This document shows positions 1-7,296 of a stretch of DNA of 64,000 nucleotides, piece after piece. The DNA is taken from contig JAVEZY010000008.1 in the NCBI GenBank assembly GCA_034002745.1, positions 33,976-97,975 on the forward strand, written 5' to 3'. Each line of letters starts with the position of its first letter. Position 1 is the stretch's first letter. The stretch is from JAITWN01 sp034002745 (lineage in GTDB: Bacteria > Pseudomonadota > Gammaproteobacteria > SZUA-140). Under the pieces are notes generated by a model. The model was not told the origin of the DNA. It searched no databases and was given only the letters and a program-made list of their open reading frames with translations. The translations under genes were made by a program, and so were the position numbers.

Positions 1-1530
1 GAAGACAAGCATCGAGGTGACCACCTGATCGAGGAAGCTGCGGTCATGGCTGACCAGCAGCAGCGTGCCATCGTAGTCGGCGAGGAGGTCTTCGAGCAGT
101 TCCAGGGTCTCGATGTCGAGATCGTTGGTCGGCTCATCGAGCACCATCATGTTCGCCGGCCGGGTGAAGATGCGCGCGAGGAGCAGGCGGTTGCGTTCGC
201 CCCCGGAAAGAATGCGCACGGGAGAGTCGAGGCGCGCCGGCGGGAAGAGGAAATCCTTGAGGTAGCCGGCGACATGGCGTGAGCGCCCGCGCACGTTGAC
301 GTAGTCGCTGCCGTCGCTGATGTTCTCGCGTACCGTTCGCTCGGGGTCCAGCTGCTCGCGGTGCTGATCGAAGTAGGCGAGCTGCAGCCTGCTTCCGTGC
401 ACGACCTCGCCCGACTGCGGCTCGAGATCACCAAGGATCAGCCGCAGCAGGGTGCTCTTGCCGCTTCCATTGGGACCGACGATGCCGACACGATCGCCGC
501 GCATGATCGTCGTCGACAGATCGCGGATGATCATGCGGTCGCCATAGCGAAAGCTCACGTTGCGCAGGTCGACGACGCGCCGGCCGGAGGCCTCGCCCGA
601 GTCGACTCCGAAGTGCGCCGTGCCGGTGCGCTCGAGGCGCTGCGCGCGCTCGCGGCGCATGGCGAGCAGACGCCGCACCCTGCCTTCGTTGCGCGTGCGT
701 CTGGCCTTTATGCCCTGGCGGATCCAGACTTCATGCTCGGCCAGCTGGCGATCGAAATGCGCCTGCGCCTTGCTCTCGGCCTCGAGCATCTCGTCCCTGC
801 GCCTGAGGAACAACTCATAGTTTCCGGGCCAGGAGGTCAGGCGGCCGCGATCGAGTTCGATGATGCGCGTGGCCAGGCGGCGCGCAAGGGTTCGATCGTG
901 GGTAATGAAGATCAGCGCTCCGCGAAAGCCGAGCAGATATTCCTCGAGCCATCCGATGGCTTCGATGTCCATGTGGTTGGTGGGCTCGTCGAGGAGCAGC
1001 AGATCGGGATCGCTGACCAGCGCCCGCGCCAGCATGGCCCGGCGTCGCAGGCCGCCCGAACACTCGGCGATGAGCCGATCGGCCGGCAGTGAAAGTCGGG
1101 TCAGGGCGGTGGCGATGCGGTTGTCCACCGTCCAGCCGTCGAGCGCTTCGATGCGCTGCTGCAAGGTCGAGAGCCGCTGCAGGGCGTCATCGTCCTCGCT
1201 CGCGGCTAGGCGGGCGGCGAGACTGTGGTACTCCGCGAGCAGCCCGCCGAGTTCGCCCAAGCCGCTGGCGACCACGTCGTAGACGGTATCCGCACTGTCT
1301 GAGGGGACTTCCTGTTCGAGGTGTGAAATGCGCAGGGTGTCGCGGCGCCACACCACGCCGTCGTCGGGTTGCGCCACGCCGGTGATGACCCTGAGCAGGG
1401 TGGATTTACCGCTGCCGTTGCGGCCGACCAGGCAGACGCGCTCGCCGGCGTCGATGCTCAGATCGACCTGATCCAGCAGTGGATGCAGCCCATAAGCGAG
1501 CGATACGCCGTTCAGGCTCAGCAGCGACAT
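1..1530 (-). CDS. uup: ABC-F ATPase Uup (C-terminus beyond the window)
   Basis: The reading frame starts at the ATG at 1530 and is open for 510 codons to the window edge, so the stop and roughly the last 120 residues are missing. Two ATP-binding cassettes are visible. The first P-loop (GRNGSGKST) lies near residue 40. The second (GPNGSGKST) lies near 460-480 bp, and its H-loop (LLVSHDRSF) is close to the edge. No membrane segments are present, as expected for ABC-F proteins, which act on ribosomes or DNA rather than as transporters. Uup is linked by family knowledge to precise excision of transposons and to ribosome or replication-intermediate handling. The cassette order and the C-terminal continuation after the second cassette fit Uup, but the diagnostic coiled-coil tail cannot be seen, so another ABC-F paralogue is possible. 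It lies downstream of a DUF1289 gene with a 49-bp gap and is probably co-transcribed. Confidence 0.85.
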   Translation of the reverse strand, partial: MSLLSLNGVSLAYGLHPLLDQVDLSIDAGERVCLVGRNGSGKSTLLRVITGVAQPDDGVVWRRDTLRISHLEQEVPSDSADTVYDVVASGLGELGGLLAEYHSLAARLAASEDDDALQRLSTLQQRIEALDGWTVDNRIATALTRLSLPADRLIAECSGGLRRRAMLARALVSDPDLLLLDEPTNHMDIEAIGWLEEYLLGFRGALIFITHDRTLARRLATRIIELDRGRLTSWPGNYELFLRRRDEMLEAESKAQAHFDRQLAEHEVWIRQGIKARRTRNEGRVRRLLAMRRERAQRLERTGTAHFGVDSGEASGRRVVDLRNVSFRYGDRMIIRDLSTTIMRGDRVGIVGPNGSGKSTLLRLILGDLEPQSGEVVHGSRLQLAYFDQHREQLDPERTVRENISDGSDYVNVRGRSRHVAGYLKDFLFPPARLDSPVRILSGGERNRLLLARIFTRPANMMVLDEPTNDLDIETLELLEDLLADYDGTLLLVSHDRSFLDQVVTSMLVF

Positions 1531-1579
1531 GGCGGTGCTTCGTGCCCCGGGTCGAGGCAGGGGAAAGAAGGGATCCGGC

Positions 1580-1756
1580 TCAGTCGGTCGTCTGGTCGGC
1601 CGGCCACTTGCCGAGGCGTTGCAGGACGCGAATGCGCTCCTCGTCGGTCATCTTGCGCCAGTTGTTCGATTCTTCGTTTGTCATGCCGCAGCCGGTGCAC
1701 ACGCCGTCCTCGAACAGGCACACCATGATACAAGGGGACTTGATCTCCTGTGACAT
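1580..1756 (-). CDS. DUF1289 small cysteine protein
   Basis: This 58-residue protein is encoded from the ATG at 1756 to a TGA at 1580. Four cysteines sit in the pattern SPCxxxC...VCTGC near residues 9, 13, 20 and 23, followed by a helical stretch containing W-R-K-M-T-D-E-E. This is the DUF1289 signature, a family of small proteins with a probable Fe-S or zinc site and no firmly established role. The conserved Cys spacing and the W at the end of the cluster argue that it is a real gene despite its size. It precedes uup on the same strand, so the two probably share a transcript that starts in the gap shared with the divergent GGDEF-EAL gene. Confidence 0.8.
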   Translation of the reverse strand: MSQEIKSPCIMVCLFEDGVCTGCGMTNEESNNWRKMTDEERIRVLQRLGKWPADQTTD

Positions 1757-2125
1757 ACGCTATTCCGCATTTACCGAAATCGAGCGCCGATTATCGCATA
1801 TTCGCCATCGCCCGTGCGCGCGTTCCGTGTACCAAGTTTTGTCACCTCCAGCCGATATCGTGTCGGTAGCAATAGAAGAAATGACCGGGAGCCGTCGAAC
1901 GGACCGGCTGACGGTGTCGGATGAGGGGGGAGCGTGGGGCGGGACGATGCGGAAGATGTGCCTGATGCGGGTGGAGCCAACGTAGCCGGCGACCCTCGTG
2001 GACGGGGGCTTCATGGCTCCGCGCTCAATCCCGCGGCTCCGGCGTGCGGGCGCGAACCGGCGAGCGTGCGCCTCAGGAGCCAGTCCGGCGATTCCGGACA
2101 CTCGTGCGGCCTGACCCCGGAAATC
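1757..2125. other. Divergent intergenic region
   Basis: This gap separates the DUF1289/uup unit from the GGDEF-EAL gene and must hold promoters for both directions. No strong sigma-70 match or clear inverted repeat was recognised. A purine-rich stretch (GAGGGGGGA, about 1924-1932) lies directly before a GTG at 1934 that is in frame with the downstream gene. The actual translation start of that gene may therefore be 64 codons earlier than the one annotated. Confidence 0.4.
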
Positions 2126-4363
2126 ATGCGTGTCCTCAATTTTCACTCCCTCGCAGAACGCTGCCGCGAGACCGAACTCAGACAGCTGCGGACAGCGCGG
2201 CATCTTTCCGATCTCTTTGCTCTCAGCGGCGAGGCCGTATTCCTGGTCGATGGCCACTGGCGCATCGTCGATCTCAATCCCGGCGCCGAGCGCGCCTTCG
2301 CACTCGGTCGCGATGCGCTCGGCCGGCCCCTCACCGATCTGCTGCCCGGATTCGTTCCTCCGGCCAATGAAGTGAATCCCGTTGAGAATGTCACGACATC
2401 GGCACGTCGCGCCGACGGCGGGACCTTTCCCGCCCGCGTATGCGTGGCGGGAGATCGCGCACTCGGGGTCTGGACGGTGCTGGTAACCGATCTCGACGAG
2501 GGCCGTCTCGCGGAACGCGAGTTGGCGGCTGCCGAGAATCTGGTGCTGGCTGTGAATGGCGCCGACAGTATCGAAGCTGCGCTCGGGGAAGCCTTGCGCG
2601 GCATGCGCGAACTGATCGGCTGGGAAGCAGCCGAGGCGTGGCTGCCTGATGCAGAAGGTGAACATCTGTATGCGGGTGGCAGCCATCTCATGCGCAGCAG
2701 CGATGATGCCTTGTTCCTGGCCGGCAACCGGCTCCCCTTGCGCAGCGGCGAAGGCTTGCCCGGGCGCGCCTGGAACAGCGGGCGACCGGAATGGATGGAA
2801 TCGCTGCCGCAGGCGTGCGATTTCCGCTGCCGGGATGCGGCCGTGCGGACAGACCATCGCACCGGTCTGGCTGTACCCATCTTCGTCGGCGGAGAGTTCA
2901 TCGCCGTCCTGTGCTTCTATACCCGTCGCACGCTTGGTGCCGACGAACGCCTGATCAGGGTCAGCGCCGCCATAGCCGGTCACCTCGGCACCATCCTGCA
3001 GCGCAAGCGCGTCGAAGACCGCCTGCACTATCTGGCGCACCACGATCCGCTGACCGGCGCCGCCAACCGTGCGCTGCTCCGCGAGCGCATCGATCACGCG
3101 CGGATGGAAGCGAATCGCCGCGGACGACTTTTCGCCCTCCTTCATCTGGATCTCGACCGGTTCAAGAGCATCAATGACGTCTTCGGTTATCCGGCCGGAG
3201 ACCGTCTGCTGCAACAGGTCGCCGAGCGCCTGCGCGAAGCGGTACGCGGCAGCGATACCGTGGCGCGTCTCGGCAGCGACGAGTTCATGCTGCTGCTCAC
3301 CGGCCTCAAGCAGGTAGACAACGTCGCCGGTATCGCGGAAAAGATCGCGCACTGCTTCGCCCGTCCGTTCGCACTCGCAGGGCAGCAGGCGACGCTGAGC
3401 GCGAGCATGGGTATAACGATCTATCCCCATGACGCCATGGATACCGATGGCTTGCTCCAAAACGCGGACATCGCGATGAATCGCGCCAAGGAGCAGGACG
3501 GCGGCTATCGATTCCACACCGAGGAGATGAGCGTCCACTTCCGCGAGCGGATGTCGCTGGAACGCGACCTGCGCCTGGCGCTGAGCCGCGAAGAATTCAG
3601 CCTGCGCTATCAGCCGATCTTCGATCTCGCCAGCGGGGCCTTCACTCACGTGGAGACTCTGGCGCGCTGGTCGCATCCGCAGCGCGGCGAGGTATCGCCG
3701 AGCGTGTTCATTCCGCTCGCCGAGAAAACCGGCATGATCGTCGAGTTCGGCGAATGGGTCCTGCGCACGGCATGCCGGCAGGCGGCGGAGTGGCAGCGAT
3801 GCGGACGGGTTCCGGCCCCCCATGTCGCGGTCAACATCTCCGCGCGGGAACTCGGTCATCAGCAATTCGTCGAGCGGCTGCGGGACGTGCTGGTGGAAAC
3901 GGGATGCGATCCTGCGGGTCTCACGATCGAGATCACCGAAAGCCTGTTCATCGATGTCGACATGATCGACGTGCTGCGCGCGGTGAGCGCCACCGGAGTG
4001 CAGCTGTCCATCGATGACTTCGGTACCGGTTACTCCAGTCTGGCCTATCTGCGGCGGCTGCAGCTGGACTACCTCAAGATCGACCGCTCATTCATCAACG
4101 ACGTGCCTCATGATGCGGAGGCGACGATTCTGGTGACAGCGATCATCGACATGGCGCATGCACTCGGATTGAAAGTGGTTGCCGAGGGCATCGAAACGGA
4201 GGCCCAGCTGCGCTACCTGATGGAGCAGGGCTGCGATCTGGTTCAGGGCTATTACCTGGGCGTGCCGATGCCGGCGAAGGAGGCGGCGCGGCTGTTCCGC
4301 GCGCGCCCGCGCGGCGTTCAGGACCCGTTGATGAATGGTATCAGGGCGAACCAGCCGATGTAG
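2126..4363 (+). CDS. PAS-GAF-GGDEF-EAL cyclic-di-GMP signalling protein
   Basis: A 745-residue cytoplasmic protein has, in order, a PAS-like sensor (FLVDGHWRIVDLNPGAERAF), a GAF domain (about residues 150-300), a GGDEF domain and an EAL domain. The diguanylate cyclase signature reads GSDEF, preceded by an intact RxxD product-inhibition site (RGSD). The EAL signature reads ETL, but the other phosphodiesterase residues are present: NIS, EITES, DDFGTG, KIDR and AEGIET. Family knowledge says such hybrids make and/or degrade c-di-GMP in response to a sensory input. The G-to-S change suggests weak or lost cyclase activity, so it may act mainly as a phosphodiesterase; this is inference. The ATG at 2126 is chosen because the 64 codons before it look non-coding in composition. 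A GTG at 1934 with a purine-rich leader is the alternative. Its 3' end overlaps the convergent gene by 46 bp. Confidence 0.88.
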   Translation: MRVLNFHSLAERCRETELRQLRTARHLSDLFALSGEAVFLVDGHWRIVDLNPGAERAFALGRDALGRPLTDLLPGFVPPANEVNPVENVTTSARRADGGTFPARVCVAGDRALGVWTVLVTDLDEGRLAERELAAAENLVLAVNGADSIEAALGEALRGMRELIGWEAAEAWLPDAEGEHLYAGGSHLMRSSDDALFLAGNRLPLRSGEGLPGRAWNSGRPEWMESLPQACDFRCRDAAVRTDHRTGLAVPIFVGGEFIAVLCFYTRRTLGADERLIRVSAAIAGHLGTILQRKRVEDRLHYLAHHDPLTGAANRALLRERIDHARMEANRRGRLFALLHLDLDRFKSINDVFGYPAGDRLLQQVAERLREAVRGSDTVARLGSDEFMLLLTGLKQVDNVAGIAEKIAHCFARPFALAGQQATLSASMGITIYPHDAMDTDGLLQNADIAMNRAKEQDGGYRFHTEEMSVHFRERMSLERDLRLALSREEFSLRYQPIFDLASGAFTHVETLARWSHPQRGEVSPSVFIPLAEKTGMIVEFGEWVLRTACRQAAEWQRCGRVPAPHVAVNISARELGHQQFVERLRDVLVETGCDPAGLTIEITESLFIDVDMIDVLRAVSATGVQLSIDDFGTGYSSLAYLRRLQLDYLKIDRSFINDVPHDAEATILVTAIIDMAHALGLKVVAEGIETEAQLRYLMEQGCDLVQGYYLGVPMPAKEAARLFRARPRGVQDPLMNGIRANQPM

Positions 4364-5826
4364 GTCAGCGCCGTGATCATCAGCCGGTCGATGCGGCCGC
4401 CATGGCGGCCCGGATCGCCGGCGAGCCTGCGCAGCAGATGCAGCAGCAGGACGGCGTGAGGAACCACGAACCAGCTGGCGCCATCATATACCCCGTCAGC
4501 GAAGCCGGCCATGTCCCAGGTGACGGCCGCGCCCGCCGCCAGCGCGCTGAGCGCCATCGCGAGCCGGATGGTTCCGGCCGGTCCCGCGCGGACCGCAAAT
4601 GTCCGCTTGCCCGCAGCAAGATCGGCTTGCCGGTCGGGGAGTCCGGAGAGCGCGATTGCAGGAACGATGGCGAGGAACAGCGGTATTCCGGCGATCCAGG
4701 GAAACCCGTCGGCATGGCTGCCGCCGTACAGCAGGTAGCCGAACAGCAGCACGAGAAAACTGTGGGTGACGGCGACATCGAGTTCGCCCAGGCCGCGGTG
4801 CGAGAGCTTGAGCGGAGGTACCGTATAGCCCAGGCACAGCACCAGCGCTATCGTCAGCAGCGGCAGCAAGCCGGGGACAAGGCCCGCAAGCCACACCGCG
4901 CAGCAAAGGAACCCGGCGATGCCGAGCGCGATGCCCGCGCGCACTTCGCGGAAGTTCAGCGTGCCGTCGACCAGCACGCGTGAACCGCCGTTGAAAGGCC
5001 CGAAGTTGCGATTGGCCTGGTCGGTTCGGTAATCGTAGTGCTCATTGGCAAGCACCGTGGCGAATTCCAGCAGGAAGATCGCCGCGTAGCCCAGCCAGAA
5101 GAGCCCGTCCCCGAGCACCGCTTTGCCGCCACCGGCTGCCATTGCTCCCAGAGCATAGGCGAGCCAGGTCATCGGGTAGAACTGCAGCCGGATGGCGCGC
5201 AGCCAGCCAAGGATCTTCGCTCGCGCATGTTCCCTGGCATCGGGGACGCCTGCGGCGAGGCGCAGCCCCTCGAAGCGGGCCCGGGTCAGCCATGCGGCGC
5301 GGCGCGCCGGCGTGGAATCGAAGACCGTGCCGAAGCTGGTGACGCGGACCGGCCGTATACCGCAGAACTGCAGCGTGGCCATCTTCATTGCCTTGATCCC
5401 GGGACTGGCGTAGATCCAGCGGTAGACCCAGCCCGGCGTATCCATGGTGTTGATCAGATGTGCCGACTTGCCTTGGAGCAATTGGTCCCAGCTTCCATCC
5501 GGGTGCATGCAGAAGGCGTAGCCGGGCTTGAAGATCCGGTCGATGAATCCCTTGAGCAGGGCGGGCATGGTGCCCCACCAGTTGGGGAAAACGAAAACCA
5601 GATGGTCGGCCCAGCTCACCAGGGCGCGGGCGTGCTCCAGATCGGATTCCTCCGGAGCATCTTCCCGCCCGATCGGGTAGTTGATATCGAAGGCCATCTC
5701 GCCGAGGTGCAGCACTTCAACGCGGGTGCCGGCTGTCCTTGCGCCTTCCGCATAGGCCTCGGCGAGTGCGCCACACAGGCTGTCGCGTCGCGGGTGGCCG
5801 AGGATCACCAGGACGCGAAGCGGCAC
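4318..5826 (-). CDS. Flavodoxin-fold NAD(P)H oxidoreductase fused to a UbiA prenyltransferase
   Basis: One uninterrupted 502-residue frame joins two enzymes. Residues 1 to about 195 resemble NQO1/MdaB-type flavodoxin-fold quinone reductases: an N-terminal strand with LVILGHPRRDS for FMN/FAD phosphate, then FPNWWGTMPALLKGFIDR and PGYAF. Residues about 205-502 are a polytopic UbiA-type prenyltransferase with the NxxxDxxxD motif at N261, D265 and D269, a following GGSRVLVDG, and a second Asp-rich motif (LPDRQAD). UbiA enzymes attach isoprenoid chains to aromatic or other acceptors in the membrane, and the flavoprotein half could reduce a quinone acceptor or product. The GTG start follows the upstream stop by three bases, so translation is coupled. 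It is the last gene of a three-gene minus operon with a HAD phosphatase. The substrate is unknown. Its end overlaps the GGDEF-EAL gene. Confidence 0.85.
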   Translation of the reverse strand: MPLRVLVILGHPRRDSLCGALAEAYAEGARTAGTRVEVLHLGEMAFDINYPIGREDAPEESDLEHARALVSWADHLVFVFPNWWGTMPALLKGFIDRIFKPGYAFCMHPDGSWDQLLQGKSAHLINTMDTPGWVYRWIYASPGIKAMKMATLQFCGIRPVRVTSFGTVFDSTPARRAAWLTRARFEGLRLAAGVPDAREHARAKILGWLRAIRLQFYPMTWLAYALGAMAAGGGKAVLGDGLFWLGYAAIFLLEFATVLANEHYDYRTDQANRNFGPFNGGSRVLVDGTLNFREVRAGIALGIAGFLCCAVWLAGLVPGLLPLLTIALVLCLGYTVPPLKLSHRGLGELDVAVTHSFLVLLFGYLLYGGSHADGFPWIAGIPLFLAIVPAIALSGLPDRQADLAAGKRTFAVRAGPAGTIRLAMALSALAAGAAVTWDMAGFADGVYDGASWFVVPHAVLLLHLLRRLAGDPGRHGGRIDRLMITALTYIGWFALIPFINGS

Positions 5827-5829
5827 GGA

Positions 5830-6339
5830 TCAGCCGAGCTCGTCTCGCTGCGCCCATTTGGCGCCGAAAACGACGATCCCCATGATGAGCAGGAAGCTCA
5901 CGCCGATCACCACCGATACGCAAAGATTCTCGATCAGCGCGGCGTCCAGGCGGCGGCTGAACGAAAGCTCGCCGGCTGCCTCGAAGTGCCGCATGCCGGC
6001 AATGACCGGGGAGATCAGCAGTGGTATGAACGAGCCATAGAACAGCCGAACCAGCAGCGCCGAAGGATGGATATGCATCAGGATGAAAGACAGCGCGCTG
6101 TAGACGACGTATGGGCACGGGAACGCGGCGGTAGCCAGCATGAAGGCCAGCGTGCGGTCGGAGTGATAAGGCGGGTCGAAAACGTTGATCAGGCCGACCA
6201 GCATGGCAATGATCGCGCAGATCCCCATGACCACGAATCCGGGGAACAGACCACGTGCCGGACCGAGAATCCGGTTGATCGCGCCGACCCTGGAATCGTC
6301 GGATCTGTCATCGCTGGTGCACTGCGTCATGGACGTCAC
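5830..6339 (-). CDS. Small integral membrane protein, function unknown
   Basis: This 169-residue protein has four hydrophobic segments: about GFVVMGICAIIAMLVGLI, ATAAFPCPYVVYSALSFIL, FYGSFIPLLISPVIAG and LCVSVVIGVSFLLIMGIVV. It has no motif I recognise. A GTG at 6339 is preferred because AGGAGA sits six bases upstream. ATGs at 6360 and 6330 are alternatives but lack a well-spaced ribosome binding site. It lies 26 bp after the HAD phosphatase stop and three bases before the flavodoxin-UbiA fusion. It is therefore probably a partner in the same membrane lipid or quinone pathway, perhaps as a membrane subunit; this is inference from position only. Confidence 0.65.
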   Translation of the reverse strand: MTSMTQCTSDDRSDDSRVGAINRILGPARGLFPGFVVMGICAIIAMLVGLINVFDPPYHSDRTLAFMLATAAFPCPYVVYSALSFILMHIHPSALLVRLFYGSFIPLLISPVIAGMRHFEAAGELSFSRRLDAALIENLCVSVVIGVSFLLIMGIVVFGAKWAQRDELG

Positions 6340-6365
6340 ACTGCATCTCCTGTCATGCATGCAAT

Positions 6366-7211
6366 CTACAGCCAGGCCGCTGTCTCGGGCATGAAGTGGA
6401 CCATGCCTTCGAGAATTCCGGCGGCATAATTGCCGTTCATTCCCTTCAATCCACCTCGCGCCAGATAAAGCGCTTCCGTATGGCGTTGTTCGGCCGCGCG
6501 GCGGATCGCTTCCCGCCTCACTTCCTCGCTGGCATTGCCCACCAGCACCGCAGGCACCTGGCTGGCGAGCACCGCCAGATCATTGCCACTGTCGCCCGAG
6601 TACATGCAGGCGGAGACCTCCAGGCCCAGCATGTCGATCAGGAACTCTACGGCATGCAATTTGGTGGCCCGTTCCGGCAACAGATCGAGCAGCCCCTGAT
6701 CGCGGGTCTCATCGACGCTCCATATCAGCGCGATACGTAGCTGCGAGAGTCCGTGTCGGGCGAGGCGCTCGTCCATGTAGGCACGGAAAGACGCGGTATC
6801 GAAGTCCGGCGGCGCGTAGTAGCTGAGCTTGAAATCGTTCTGGCGCCCGGCTTCCTGCAGCACGAGCGGCGCCGGCTCACCGAGCAGCGCCGCCAGATCG
6901 TGACTGCGCAGATCCCCCCAGTCGCTTGCGATATCCTCGAGCCACGCTTCGACCGGATCCCATCGCCCATCGGCAACCCGGTAGAGCGTGGTGCCGACAT
7001 CGGCAATGGCGTAGTCCGGCACCGGCAGGGACCAGCGCTGGATCGCGTCCCGTTGCAGGGCCAGACTTCGGCCGCTGACGTAGGTGAGGATGACTTCGGG
7101 GCGCGCCGCTACGTCGCGGAACAGCGTTCTCGCTTCCGGTGATTCGGCTTGCAGGCCATTGGGCAACAGCGTCCGGTCTAGATCAGTGCAAAGCAGTATG
7201 GAGCGGCTCAT
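6366..7211 (-). CDS. HAD-superfamily phosphatase, sucrose-phosphate-phosphatase type
   Basis: This 281-residue protein begins with the HAD catalytic motif CTDLDRTLL, giving the nucleophile and acid/base aspartates. A second motif threonine/serine region (LTYVSGRS) follows. The C-terminal motif SGDSGNDLAVL carries the Mg2+-binding aspartates. The layout, with a cap between motifs II and III, matches the Cof/S6PP subfamily (HAD IIB), which dephosphorylates sugar phosphates such as sucrose-6-phosphate or related phospho-glycosides. No sucrose synthase or glycosyltransferase gene is next to it. Instead it heads an operon with a membrane protein and a flavodoxin-UbiA fusion, so its substrate may be a phosphorylated precursor in that pathway rather than sucrose phosphate. 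Catalytic class is certain; substrate is not. Confidence 0.85.
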   Translation of the reverse strand: MSRSILLCTDLDRTLLPNGLQAESPEARTLFRDVAARPEVILTYVSGRSLALQRDAIQRWSLPVPDYAIADVGTTLYRVADGRWDPVEAWLEDIASDWGDLRSHDLAALLGEPAPLVLQEAGRQNDFKLSYYAPPDFDTASFRAYMDERLARHGLSQLRIALIWSVDETRDQGLLDLLPERATKLHAVEFLIDMLGLEVSACMYSGDSGNDLAVLASQVPAVLVGNASEEVRREAIRRAAEQRHTEALYLARGGLKGMNGNYAAGILEGMVHFMPETAAWL

Positions 7212-7296
7212 TCCGGCGCGAAGGCCCTCTTGGCGGCGTGCGGTCGAGAGGTTTTAGGATGGCCCGAATGCATGGGCTTTGCAAGCCTCGAGCCCT

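Noticed and set aside
5038..6429. 463-residue plus-strand open frame
   Set aside because: Lies antisense to the flavodoxin-UbiA, membrane-protein and HAD genes, has no motif or ribosome binding site.
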